A stretch of 64,000 nt of DNA from Aphis gossypii (Eukaryota > Arthropoda > Insecta > Hemiptera > Aphididae). The notes beneath the pieces are model-generated. The model saw only the letters and a program-made list of their open reading frames with translations, had not been told where the DNA came from and searched no databases. The translations under genes and the position numbers were made by a program. Positions 37,027-47,674 of the stretch are shown piece by piece. Position 1 is the stretch's first letter, and each line of letters begins with the position of its first letter. Location: contig NW_026083104.1 of NCBI RefSeq assembly GCF_020184175.1, positions 62,001-126,000 of the forward strand. The letters run 5' to 3'.

Positions 37027-37690
37027 TTTTCTTAGGTATTATATTATTATGAAATCTACTATTGAGTAAAATAAACTCAAATTTTCATAAAAAAACCTAA
37101 ACAAATGATAAATGTGAAATTGATTATTATCAGTTATCTGCCTACACAGTGGCCCCGTTAGTAAAAGTGACTACAGCGCCCCTATATTTACTTTCTATCG
37201 CGAATATGAGTTTAACATTTATAAAAAAATTAAAAAATAAATATTAAAAAATCGATCCATGTGTAACATTTTTATTTTTTAAGGTGACTATCACATTTTA
37301 ATATAAGCTAATTAAATATTAGAAGATGCTTACCTTTCCTGGTTTATTCTTTTTAACGGGCGATGGTGTTGGTAAAGCTGATGTGCTTGGTTCATCTTCA
37401 TCGGAAAAGTGCATAATTATCAATAATTAAAAAAAATGGTGCACGGCGGAGTAAAATTGCAGGTGTGTATTACGAGTATATACAGCAAGAGCGTAGTGCG
37501 TGGTTGCGATATCACGTGGCACTGTGGCAGTCGTGTCAATCGCTGTAAATGCTAAGCGCTACGTATGTGAGGAATCGTTGCCGACCGCCGGGCCGAAAAG
37601 TTGACGATCGTAACCGAACGGGAGAAAATGGAGGGGGATGCGCAGCGACGGACGAAAAAACGAGTACAGTCTCTCGTGGAACAGAGTATA

Positions 37691-40258
37691 CTTAAGTTTA
37701 TAATTTTAATACCTAGTAGGCACTTACTATATAGGTGCAATGGTATGTTTACGGGAGGTGATCCGAAAGATATATCATGTTTTAGATCCATACTTTGATT
37801 TTGAATGAAATTTATTTAATATTATTATTTGTATATTGTCCGGACAACCTTCTTCTGTTTTAATAGTATTATAGCCCATAGTAGTGGAGCATGCTTAATT
37901 GTAAATATCACTTTGCGTGGTATTTAAAGCTTGATAATACTACACAAAACTCAAATTATAATTATAATTTGGTCTCCATATTATGTTTTTTTTTAAATCA
38001 TTTTTTTCATCATAAATCTACTCATGTCCCATATTGATAAATTATTTATAATTATAGTTTTTTACAAATTATCATAAGTTTATGCTTCAATAATTTTCAA
38101 ATGCTAAACTGAATATTATGCTCAGTAAAACAATTTGTGAATCGATGTTTTTAGAAACGTCACGAGTCATATATTTTTTGAAATTGAGATGTCAGTAAAA
38201 ACGTATAATATACTATTATAGTCATATCATGTGTTTTTGAGTGAAAAAACCCGTCAAAAAAATAGTTGTAGTATTATTAGTAAGTGTATGATATATTTTA
38301 ATAAATACTTTTTCTTAAATTAATTTATTTTCAAAAATATTTATATTATACAGTTTTTATCAATTATCCAAAAGTTTTAAATAAGACGCTTTTGCAATCA
38401 TCGATTCGTGTATATATAATATATTATATTAGTACCTATGTCAAGAATTTCTTCATGTATGAGAATAATTTTTTTCTTTTATCAAGTTGTGTAGTATGTA
38501 TGTACATTGTACATTTTATGAATACAGCAATCAATAACAATTAATCGCTGAAGAAAAGTCCGTTTTAAAAAAAGTTTGACAAAAAGTCTAAGCACATTAT
38601 TTAGTTTCTAACAAAAAGTCGGAAAATACAAAATATTCTTTATAACTAATATTTATTTTTAAAATTTAAAAATGTCTGTACATATAGGTACGTATTATAT
38701 TATAGTCCGGCCAGCGATACTAGAAGCTTGACGCCCACGCTCCCGGTGACGGTTTTTTACTACGAAGAATTCTTCATTTCGAAAAAAAAGATCGCGCAGC
38801 TCCACAAGCAACCAAAGTATTTAAAACCCCTGGTTTTTACGAAAACGCCCACCGGTAGCGTGATCGTCAAGCTGCTAGTTTCGCTGGTCGCACTATATCA
38901 TATTTTTTTCTATTTTCTTATTCTTATTATTTCGTATCACTAAAAAAATATAACAGAAATCTACTATAGTTAATTACTTATATATTATATTATATTGAAT
39001 ATCTCTTAGATCGTATATGATCTAAGATATATCTATCGCTATGATATGTGGCTGTATGACTACATGTTATCTACCATAAAATTATATTATGTACAAGGAA
39101 TAATCAATATTACCACGATTATTATATAAAAGAACAATCATTATATAGATCTAGATTCTAGATAAATACATGTATCTAGTTACCTATTAAAATTGATTAA
39201 AATGAATAATAAATTATACAATTATCTCGATAATTATAAATGAAAATTTAATAGAATAATTTGTATTTTGACACTAAAAATGTGTTCGGACTTTTTTTTC
39301 CATAGACCTTATGACCGATTACCAATTAAAAAGTACTCGTATATTATGATTTTGATGTTGAACAATAATAAATACCTATAATAGTTTAATATAAATAAAG
39401 CTCTTTAGTTTTAGATACTGAACGTTTTTTGTTTCCATAAAATATTTAGCATTTGTTTATTGAATACTATTGTAATAATTATTTATATTAAACATTTAGA
39501 TCAGTCAATTTTGCTGGGTAATTGAATGGATAATATTATTGTCATATATATGTGTTTAAATTTGTATATCAATAGGTTAGTGTAATCTTGGTTAAGTCAC
39601 AAATCTGAAATAGAGGGATTGATAGTTGTCTAACAACTTATATTATATCATAATATGTATTTATATCCATGTGTTTTCTATAAAAATAATTAAATTAAAA
39701 ATATTTATATATTGTTTAATGAAGTAATAAAATAGATTTGACAATACCTAATGAACTTATATTAATTAAGTGAATTTATAACAATTACTCATAATACTAA
39801 AATAGTTTAGTTTTTATGTCTTACTAAGTCATGTTTGAAAAAAATATTAACACATTTTTTGTATAATCAAATAACAATAAATTACAAAATTACATTATTG
39901 AATTTATTATTCATTAACTAAAATAACTAAATCAATATTCTAATTACTTTTCCTGGTAGTAAAATAACATAAATTTGTTTAAATAACGATTTATTCATAA
40001 GAAATGTAAACAAAACATAATTAATTTTAAAGTTTATTTTTCCATGTTCTTTTTACATATTTTACTTATTAGATACTATGAGTAGGAGATATTATTTAAT
40101 ATTTTAATTTTACCTAATTTTTAAAATATTAGATATATCTGTTATTTATTAAAAAACAACTACTTTGTTTAATAAAGGAGAATGAATAAATTAGGAATTT
40201 GGTATAAATTTGTATACCAACATGTAGTCAAAATTTCAAGGTTGTGGCCTTACACTAC
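37691..40258. other. Outer right-arm sequence, no gene
   Basis: Inverted match to 7,707-8,782 and 1-1,098, with extra sequence at 39,480-40,060. The open frame at 38,728-38,943 lies inside a MITE and is not a gene. Confidence 0.65.
38703..38895. mobile_element. TA-flanked MITE in the right arm
   Basis: 193 bp, GC-richer than its surroundings. Ends are TAGTCCGGCCAGCGATACTA and, inverted, TAGTGCGACCAGCGAAACTA; the repeat extends inward over AGCTTGACG. TA flanks both sides (38,701-38,702 and 38,896-38,897). The left arm lacks it. Confidence 0.85.
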
Positions 40259-40260
40259 TA

Positions 40261-41611
40261 TAGGGTGTCTCAAAAAGAACGCCGGATTTAAATCTGCTGT
40301 ACATTAAATTTATTATTTTTAAAAAAACATTACAAATATATCATTCTCTTCATGATAAATTGAGGTTTAACAGTGAAAAACAACATCGGGCATATGACCC
40401 CCCCTACTAGCCCTACAGGCGATTATTCTTTCCATAAAATTTACCATCACTCGATCACACATTGCCCCATCAAGTTCGTTGAGGACACGACGAATTTCTT
40501 GCTTAAGTTCCAAGACGTTTCGGACTTTGTTCTGGTAAACTCATGACTTAGTGTATCCCCATAAGAAAAAATCACACGGCGTTAAGTCGCAAGATCGAGG
40601 TGGGTAGCTTTGGTCTCCACGCAACGAAATTAGTGTGTCCGGGAACTTCTCACGCAGCAGAGCGATTGTTTCTATTGAAGTGTGACAACTTGCGCCGTCT
40701 TGCTGCAACCATGCATTTTCGATGTTCATTTGGTCCAAACGAGGCCATAAAAAATTATTGAGCATAGAACGGTAACGAACCCCATTCACTGTAACAGCAT
40801 TTCCTTCTTCGTCTTCGAAAATGTAAGGACCGATCAAACCTCCACTCCAAATTCCACACCAAACCGTAACTCTTTCAGGATGCATTTCTTTTTTTGGATC
40901 GTTCTTGGGTTCTCAGATCCCCATATTCTGCAATTTTGCTTGTTTACGAACCTGTTTAAATGGAAATGAGCTTCATCGGTGAAAATAATGCGCTTTGCGA
41001 AACCCTCGCTCTCTCGCTCTCTCGTCAGGAACCATTCAACGAATTGCCGTCGTTTTTCGTGGTCCGCCGGCTTAAGTTCCTGTGTTAATTGCACTTTGTA
41101 CGAGTGTAAGTGCAAATCTTTTGTTTAAATTCTTTGCATAGTTGCTGGTGACATGTGCATTTCTTGTGCACAACGGCGACACGATTTTCATGGACTCACC
41201 GTAACAGAATCATGGACAACAGTAACATTCGCCTCACTTCGGCCACTTCGAGGGCGTCCAGAGATTTTTTTGTCTTGTGTAGAACCACCTTCTTCAAATT
41301 TCTTAATCAACCGACGAACAGTTGATTCGTTTGGTGCATTATGATGTCCAAGAATAGTGCGTAGTTTTCGTACAGTCACTACGTAATGTTCACCATTCTG
41401 GTAGTGAGTTTTCACTATTAAAACACGCTGTTCTTTACTGTACCTTTCCATTGCGATACAACATAAAAAATGACTAAGAACCACAAAACCCCTTGTCAAC
41501 ACAAAACCTCAATGATAACAAATAACAACACTATCAAAACCAGTTCAACCAACAAAAAAAAAACAAAAATAGCAGCCTTTTAAAATCCGGCGTTCTTTTT
41601 GAGACACCCTG
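40261..41611 (-). mobile_element. mariner element, DD34D type
   Basis: 1,351 bp with terminal inverted repeats (C/T)AGGGTGTCTCAAAAAGAA...CCGGATTT and TA duplications at 40,259-40,260 and 41,612-41,613. It encodes a broken transposase on the minus strand. It sits at the place where the visible palindrome stops being comparable, because the left partner lies outside the window. Confidence 0.92.
40367..41451 (-). pseudogene. mariner transposase, frameshifts and stop
   Basis: Starts MERYSKEQRVLIV at 41,451 with an N-terminal helix-turn-helix region (ESTVRRLIKKFEEGG). The catalytic part shows IIFTDEAHFHL (first Asp), WLQQDGASCHT (second Asp) and CDLTPCDFFLWG (third Asp), and the C-terminus ends at a TAA at 40,367-40,369. 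Breaks: the frame changes near 41,190 and again near 40,880 around AAAAAAGAAATG, and a TGA interrupts after GYTKS near 40,540. About 345 residues were once encoded. It is inactive as read. Confidence 0.88.
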
Positions 41612-41613
41612 TA

Positions 41614-41946
41614 TAAGTGGTGCTACTAACATTCAAATGTTTTTATTATATATTTCTTTTTGGTAACATTCATAATTTTGTTTTAGATCATTTCCGATTC
41701 TGTTTTTATTATATGGATTTCTGTGATTGCGACTTGTGTTAAGATAATTTTCAAAGTAATTCTTTTATGATATTATATACTCTAATTATCAGCTTATTTT
41801 GTATTTTTTTTGGTTGACAGAGGTAGCAGATGTTGTTTTTGTGTTTTTTTTTTTTTTAAACTTTTAGTATAAAGGTTTTTTTTTAGCTGTAAGTTTATTT
41901 TTAATTATTATTTTTGTCTTATATATATATATTTTTTTTTCATAAA
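41614..41946. other. Gene-free stretch before the Helentron gene
   Basis: T-rich sequence with no terminal signal I can identify. The Helentron 5' end probably lies here or a little upstream. Confidence 0.4.
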
Positions 41947-44900
41947 ATGGGACGTCGGAGTAAACGTACACAAAATAAAAAAGAAGCGATACAAATATCA
42001 CGCGAAAACATTGTTCTTTATTTGCAAGAACTTGAAAAGGATAAATTGAGAAAACAATTAAGCCGTGCGTCTGATGATATTGTTGCTACAAATCAAAGAA
42101 AATTGTTAAATTTAAAAAGTACACTAAAACGATTGAAAGACCCAGTTTTAAAGAAAGTTAATCTGATCGCCAGTCGTAAGAGCATGTTGAAACGATTGCA
42201 AGATCCTGATGTAAAAAAAGCTAACCAGATCGCCAGTCGTAAGAACAGGTCGAAGCGACTGCAAGATCCAGATTTTAAAATAGCCAACCAGATCGCCAGT
42301 CGTAAGAGCATGTTGAAACGACTGCAAGATCCGGATGTTAAAAAAGCCAATCTGATCGCCAGTCGTAAGAGCATGTTGAAACGAAAGATTTTCAAAAAAA
42401 CATATCAAATTCAAAATGTTCGAAACATGAGAAAGCGAAGATTACCATCAGATAGTAGCCTATGTCAAAATGTATCTACTAAAAATAAAACACCAAATTC
42501 AATATCTTATAAAAAACGAGAACGGCAAAAATTAAATGAAACCAGGCAGAAGGAAGATGTTTTGATATCTGAATATATTTTGAAAAGGTCTCAAGGTTTA
42601 TCAGAAAAATGTTATTCGTGTCATAGATTACGTTTCCCATCCAGTGTCAATAAATGCAACTCTGATATCTTCAGTCGATTGGGGATGTCAATTCCAAGTG
42701 ATGCCAAGAATACTGTGACGATATGTTCCAGTTGTCTTCCGCATATAAAAAAATCCAAAGTTCCTCCGTTGTACATAAGAAATGGTTATGAGTTAAACAG
42801 TGTTCCGTCTTCAGTTACGCAATTAAATCAAATAGAAAAACAAATGGTTTCCCTTAAATTACCGTTTATGAAAATATTCAAATGTCTTCGCAGTGATGGA
42901 CAGCTAAAAATTAAAGGTAACGTTATCAATGTTCCAATAGATCTGACTAAGACTACATCTATTTTGCCAAGGCGTGCTGAAAATTTAGCTGCAGTTAAGA
43001 TGATGAAGGTAAAATTAAAAAGAAAATCGTGCTTTAAACAGCATTATCTTTATCAAAATGTCAGACCATCATTAGTAGTATCAGCATTGAATGATTTGAT
43101 TAAAAAACCTCTATATAAAGATGCTGTAATAGACAAAGATTGGCTGGCGCATGTGTCAGAAACAACAAAAAGTTTAGAAAACAGCTCGGATCACGAAAGT
43201 GAAGAAACAGATGATGAAGACACAAATATTGAACCAATCAATCCGGGATCAATGGACACGATGATTGAAAACTGTGATTTTGTTTCTTTTGCACCAGGCG
43301 AAGGCATGAAACCGTTATCAATTCTTATTGATGACCATGCAGAGGAAAAAGCTTTTCCTGATTTATTTGGTGGGCATCCACGTACAAATAAATCACCTTC
43401 AAAAAATTACTCAAAAGTAGTAAGGTCTGATCTGCTGAACGTAGATCGAAGGTTTGCATCGGACTCATCTAACTTGTTTTTTAAATGCAAAGTATTAGTT
43501 CAAAAACTCATTGCAAGCAATGTGCAAATTGTTTTACGAAAAAACAAAAAAGGTAACACAACTGCGAATGACGTAGCAAATCCAGTTGTTCTAAACAAAA
43601 TGATAGATAACGATCAAGGATACCGAATGTTACACAACGTACAAAATTCACCTTCATATCTTGCAGCGATGAGAAAAAATGTTTTTGCCATGGTGCGTCA
43701 AGAAGGTCAACCGACATTATTCTTAACATTTAGCCCTAGTGAATCAACTTGGACTGATTTGTTAAAGATTTTGTATAAACAGCGTTACTCCAAAACGTTG
43801 TCTGATGATACTGTCCTAACTTATGCACAAAAATCAGATTTAATTCGACAAGACCCAGTTGTTTGTGCTACTTATTTTGATCATAGGTTTAGAGCACTTT
43901 TTAAATTGATTAAGTCCAAAAATGTTATTTTCAAAGAACACAGTGTGAAACATTTCTTTTATCGTGTCGAATATCAACATAGGGGCAGTCCACATGTACA
44001 CATGTTATTGGGGTTAGACAATACACCTATTTTTGACCCAGCTAAACCAGAAACTTTTGGTGCATGTGTAACACTTATCAACAAATACATTACGTGTATG
44101 GTAGACGATGGCAGTCCGGCCCATGAGTATTTGCATAAAAATACTCATAGTCATACACACACTTGTTACAGAACTGACAAAGACAAACAAATGAAAAAGT
44201 GTCGCTTCAACATACCATATCCGCCAATGAATGAAACCTGTATATTGACTCCGCTAACAGAAGACATAAGTAATCCGATCACAAGAAAAATTCGTATACT
44301 ACAATATGAAAAACTTCTGCAATACCTCAGGGACTTCAAGGACGGTGATTCATCTTCAGATCCATCATTAGAAGACATTTTACAACAATTGTCAATTAAA
44401 GGTGTTAATGAATATAAATCCATTATTCGAACTGTTATCAGACGGCCAACAGTTTTTCTAAAACGTACCATAAAACAACGAATGGTTTCTGGATTCAATG
44501 AAAAATTATTTCCGTTATGGCAATCTAACATGGATATACAGTTCATATTGGACGTTTATTCTTGTGTTAGATATGTAATCGAGTATATTGGAAAAAGCCA
44601 ACGTGGAATATCAAAACTAATGAGAGACATTGTCGAAAATCTTAAGTCTTCTACTGATTTATCGGTTAAAGAACAACTGAAAAAGATAGCGTCAACTTTT
44701 TTAGGGAGTCAGGAAATCTCTGCACAGGAAGCAGTGTACACTTGCTTAGGTATGAAGCAATGCAATACTTCAACTGGGTATATATTTATAAACACTAGCC
44801 ATCCTGATAAAAGAACTCGAATGTTGAAACCAATGGCAGTTAGAGGAGAAATGGATCCAAAATCTAATGACATTTTTTTTTACGGTCTCAATGAATACTA

Positions 44901-44988
44901 TTCATGTAGACCACACAGTCTTGAAGATGTAACTTTAGCAGAATTTGGCTCCAATTATGAAGTCCGCGGTAAAAAAAAAACCGGCTAA
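41947..44988 (+). CDS. Helentron Rep region
   Basis: Start is MGRRSKRTQ at 41,947; an upstream in-frame ATG at 41,914 only adds a hydrophobic stretch. Order: basic N-terminus, four 21-residue repeats (residues about 62-145), a C-x2-C cluster (SEKCYSCHRL, ICSSCLPH), an acidic linker (HESEETDDED), the Rep domain with FLTFSPSE, the HUH motif GSPHVHMLLG (near residue 682), and YVIEYIGK with paired Tyr (near residue 880). The open frame of about 1,010 codons is intact but ends in KKKTG where an A-run (44,972-44,981) shifts the frame. The helicase follows directly, so Rep and helicase were one protein. The Rep would nick and ligate DNA at the element ends. Confidence 0.83.
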   Translation: MGRRSKRTQNKKEAIQISRENIVLYLQELEKDKLRKQLSRASDDIVATNQRKLLNLKSTLKRLKDPVLKKVNLIASRKSMLKRLQDPDVKKANQIASRKNRSKRLQDPDFKIANQIASRKSMLKRLQDPDVKKANLIASRKSMLKRKIFKKTYQIQNVRNMRKRRLPSDSSLCQNVSTKNKTPNSISYKKRERQKLNETRQKEDVLISEYILKRSQGLSEKCYSCHRLRFPSSVNKCNSDIFSRLGMSIPSDAKNTVTICSSCLPHIKKSKVPPLYIRNGYELNSVPSSVTQLNQIEKQMVSLKLPFMKIFKCLRSDGQLKIKGNVINVPIDLTKTTSILPRRAENLAAVKMMKVKLKRKSCFKQHYLYQNVRPSLVVSALNDLIKKPLYKDAVIDKDWLAHVSETTKSLENSSDHESEETDDEDTNIEPINPGSMDTMIENCDFVSFAPGEGMKPLSILIDDHAEEKAFPDLFGGHPRTNKSPSKNYSKVVRSDLLNVDRRFASDSSNLFFKCKVLVQKLIASNVQIVLRKNKKGNTTANDVANPVVLNKMIDNDQGYRMLHNVQNSPSYLAAMRKNVFAMVRQEGQPTLFLTFSPSESTWTDLLKILYKQRYSKTLSDDTVLTYAQKSDLIRQDPVVCATYFDHRFRALFKLIKSKNVIFKEHSVKHFFYRVEYQHRGSPHVHMLLGLDNTPIFDPAKPETFGACVTLINKYITCMVDDGSPAHEYLHKNTHSHTHTCYRTDKDKQMKKCRFNIPYPPMNETCILTPLTEDISNPITRKIRILQYEKLLQYLRDFKDGDSSSDPSLEDILQQLSIKGVNEYKSIIRTVIRRPTVFLKRTIKQRMVSGFNEKLFPLWQSNMDIQFILDVYSCVRYVIEYIGKSQRGISKLMRDIVENLKSSTDLSVKEQLKKIASTFLGSQEISAQEAVYTCLGMKQCNTSTGYIFINTSHPDKRTRMLKPMAVRGEMDPKSNDIFFYGLNEYYSCRPHSLEDVTLAEFGSNYEVRGKKKTG
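42130..42381 (+). repeat. Four 63-bp coding repeats in the Rep N-terminus
   Basis: Units of exactly 63 bp start at 42,130, 42,193, 42,256 and 42,319; a fifth is only a remnant. Each encodes a 21-residue unit around RLQDPDVKKANQIASRKSML. They are basic and look helical, so DNA binding is plausible but unproven. Confidence 0.9.
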
Positions 44989-47187
44989 CAACAGTTCTGA
45001 TTCTGACACTGATAATGAACCTGATACCACTTATCTGATTGACTCCACTCTAATCGGAAAACCAAACAAGTATATACATAAACGTAAAACCAGAAAAATC
45101 ATACGGTATGTTAGGTTTAATGTGGATAAAAATGAACAAGATATTTACAGAGAAAATATTATGTTATTTTTACCATGGCGCGATGAAAAAACCGATTTGT
45201 TAGATATTAACTGTAAACAAGTGTATGAAACAAACATTGATCAAATAAAAAAGTTGTACCAACAGTTTAATAAAGTAGAAGAAACCCAATTAGACAATAA
45301 TGAAATCCAAATAGAAGGGGAACAAGGCCGTAACAACAATCAGCTTGTAGACGATGAAGATAGGGTACCAGACGATGTACTAATAAACGATGTTGGAGAT
45401 TATGTTGAAAATACAAACACATCAGATGTAGATTCACCTAAAGATGGTGGTAAGATAATAGTGCACCTCATAGACAATGAACAGTTTAAAGACTTAATCG
45501 GATGTCTAAATGACGGTCAACGCCAACTCTTATATCATACAACTAATGTCATAAGAAGTCAATTATGGGGAAAAGGTCATACTGCGATGAAAGTATTTGT
45601 CACTGGACCAGAGGGAGCTGGAAAGTCAATGCTTATACGAGCGTTAGTACAATCTGTAATTAGGATAGCAAATCTTAGACCAGATATAGATGATCTGTCA
45701 CTTCCTCCCGTATTGCTGACAGCACCAACAGGTAAAGCTGCATATGAAATAAAAGGATTAACACTTCATTCCGCGTTCAAACTACCATTAAATCAATTTG
45801 CCGGATTATTACCAAAGTTAAGTTCAGATATTTCAAATACACTACGTTGTCAGTTTGCCAATGTAAAACTTTTGATAATTGATGAAATTTCCATGGTTGG
45901 CATAAAAACACTGGGATACATTGATCAACGATTGAGGTCTATATTAAGAATAAATAAACCATTTGGTGACATAAATGTAATAGTGTTTAGCGATTTCTTT
46001 CAATTAGCACCGTTATTAGCAACACCATTGTACGATAGTTTTGAAGAAATATTGTCTAAATTTCCAAGTGCTGTAGAAATGTTATCGATTAAATCTATTT
46101 GGGAAACATTCAAGTTTTATGAGTTGACTGAAATAATGCGCCAAAAAGATGACAAACAATTTGCAGTGATGTTCACAAAGTTGGCCAGAGGACAGTTAGA
46201 GAAAGCTGATGTAAATATTTCCAAAATCTTATAACCCACCTAGATATTACTTTTCAACCACAAGTAATGCATCTTTGGGCTACTAATAACGAAGTCGACG
46301 AAATGAACAGGAGAGTGCTTAACTCTATGAATCAAGTTGGTTTCATATCCGAAGCCATTGATACATCTGCAAACCGATCAGATATTGAATCTGCCAAGAA
46401 ACTGCCATGACAAAAGACTATGGGTTTAGCTTTAAGGTTAGTTTTAAAAGAAACAGCTAAATACATGGTGATAGCAAACATTTCAACCGAAGACGGCATA
46501 GTGAACGGTGCAATCGGAGAACTCGTGCAAATAAACAAAGGATAGACTGCAGGAGGTAAAGAAGTTGCAAAAAGAGTTTGGATCAAGTTTGATGAGCCAA
46601 ATGTGGGGTCATTAATCAGACAGAAGATAAAAAACAAACTAAAACCCGAAGGCGATCACATAGATGATATGTCCAAGTGGACACCAATTGAAATTATAAA
46701 ATTAGAATTTCAACTTGGTAATGCAGAGCACTATAAAGTAACTAGAATGCAATTGCCCTTAGTGGAAGCTTTGGCATTGACAGTACACAAAAGTCAAGGT
46801 GCCACATATCAATCTGTAGCATTTAATATACCTCAAAAACTCTTGAAGTGCAATATGTTATATGTAGGATGTAGTCGAGCAACTTCGGCTCAAGGTTTGC
46901 GTATAGACTACTTTCCTGCAAAGCCACCAAAACCTTCTGCAAAAGTTGAACATGAAATGTGCAGACTCGGGACACCAAGTTGTGCTCTTATTCCACGATT
47001 TTCTAGAATTATAAAACACAACATGCCACTCTCCTGCTTGTCACACAATATAAGGTCTTTAAAAAAATATGAAGCTCACATTAATGCGGATATCGTTCTT
47101 TTACAATCTAAAATAATGTTCTTCCAAGAAACTGGTTCAAAATCAACTGACACATATACTATTAAGAACCATTCGGGAATGCTGTAG
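44945..47187 (+). pseudogene. Helentron helicase region, broken
   Basis: Continues the Rep protein in another frame. An acidic linker (SDSDTDNEPD) leads to a Pif1/RecD-like helicase: TGPEGAGKSM (Walker A, near 45,605), TAPTGKAAYE, LLIIDEISM (Walker B, near 45,870), FSDFFQLAP, and the late motifs LTVHKSQGAT and YVGCSRA (46,770-46,880). Damage: a frame break near 46,230, a TGA near 46,408, a TAG near 46,542 and a stop near 47,185 inside the following domain. It cannot make a full protein. Confidence 0.83.
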
Positions 47188-47674
47188 AATAGACAGTATA
47201 CATGCAAATGGTAAAAGTGGTTCAATTTGTTTTGTTGGAGAATCCATTAATCACAAAGAAATAACCTGCAGCACAACATTGCTTCAAGATCAAAAGAAAA
47301 ACACACAATTAGAAGGAATTGAAGTTATCATTGAAAATATTACTTATATTGGGATATATTCATCGCCAAATTTTCCTGTACAGAAGCTTTATGATTTCAT
47401 TGAAACGGTAGCTTCCGCCAAAAACAATGTTATCTTTATTGATGATTTCAATATAAACTTCAACAAACCGTCAAAACAACTAGTTCAAATGTTAAAACAT
47501 TTCAATTGCAAAATATTGGTTGACGGTATTACTACAGATCACGGAACAACCATTGACAATGTCATTACAAATGTTGACATTGCAGCTTTGGTGCACGAGT
47601 CCCTCATAAGTGATCACAGACCTATTCTGGTTATGGACATAGATACTTCCCACATAACAATTATTAGTGTTTAA
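47020..47674 (+). pseudogene. Helentron endonuclease domain
   Basis: An apurinic-endonuclease-like (EEP) fold of the type found at the C-terminus of Helentron proteins. Visible: LSHNIRSLKK with the first Asn, IMFFQETG with the Glu, an inner segment ITYIGIYSSPNF, FIDDFNINF in place of the usual GDFN, and ISDHRPIL with the catalytic Asp-His. A frame break near 47,185 separates the first third from the rest (47,279-47,674). The stop is at 47,672. Confidence 0.75.

Larger units (their letters stand above)
32662..37205 (+). mobile_element. ISL2EU-type DNA transposon (THAP-DDE plus YqaJ)
   Basis: Terminal repeats start ATTCGCGATAGAAAG at both ends, with an AT dinucleotide on each side (32,660-32,661 and 37,206-37,207), fitting a 2-bp target duplication. 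GGGGCC(A/G) segments also recur inverted inside both ends. Two convergent genes fill it: a THAP/DDE transposase on plus and a YqaJ-type nuclease on minus. This gene pair defines the ISL2EU (IS4EU) group as I know it. It sits in the intron of the surrounding transposase gene, on the opposite strand. Confidence 0.85.
31155..37414 (-). pseudogene. IS630/Tc1-type DDE transposase, two exons, two stops
   Basis: Exon 1 is 37414-37334, encoding 27 residues (MHFSDEDEPSTS...); exon 2 is 32471-31155. Both borders are phase 0 and GT-AG. Exon 2 starts with a helix-turn-helix-like region (KTIIINLYKK, TGIGLTTIKN), then IDDFDKNAIRQKI, then the catalytic core with YLDETWVN, IVIDNASYHS and ELNPIELAWS. In-frame TAA stops occur at 32,314-32,316 and 31,545-31,547, with the same frame on both sides. 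The protein would cut and paste the outer element. The intron has been stretched from a few hundred bases to 4.9 kb by the ISL2EU insertion. I found no frameshift, so two substitutions may be the only damage. Confidence 0.82.
22654..37688 (-). mobile_element. Tc1/mariner-class transposon carrying two nested elements
   Basis: Terminal inverted repeats start TACTCTGTTCCACGAGAGAC, with TA on both sides (22,652-22,653 and 37,689-37,690). The left arm has the unoccupied site. Subtracting the LTR element and the ISL2EU element leaves about 2.4 kb, a normal size for an autonomous member. It encodes a split IS630/Tc1-type transposase on the minus strand. Bases 30,900-31,154 and 37,415-37,688 are its non-coding ends. 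Confidence 0.88.
16138..40258 (-). repeat. Right arm of the giant palindrome
   Basis: Inverted partner of 1-13,263. It starts at the mirrored CATACGTT segment near 16,160 and can be followed to about 40,250, where its sequence still matches the first bases of the window; a mariner then interrupts. It is longer because of a truncated gypsy element (19,197-21,616), a nested 15-kb transposon (22,654-37,688), a MITE (38,703-38,895) and about 0.55 kb near 39,480-40,060 that the left arm lacks. Confidence 0.92.
41947..47674 (+). mobile_element. Helentron (Rep, helicase, endonuclease), coding part
   Basis: A HUH Rep domain, a Pif1-like helicase and an apurinic-type endonuclease follow each other on one strand. 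A C-terminal endonuclease is what separates Helentrons from classic Helitrons. The interval covers coding sequence only; Helentron ends lack the TC and CTRR signals and I could not place them. Confidence 0.82.

Noticed and set aside
38728..38943. 71-codon open frame in a GC-richer patch
   Set aside because: Most of it lies inside a MITE with clear terminal repeats and TA flanks.
42093..42414. Minus-strand open frames opposite the Helentron repeats
   Set aside because: They are antisense shadows of the 63-bp coding repeats.
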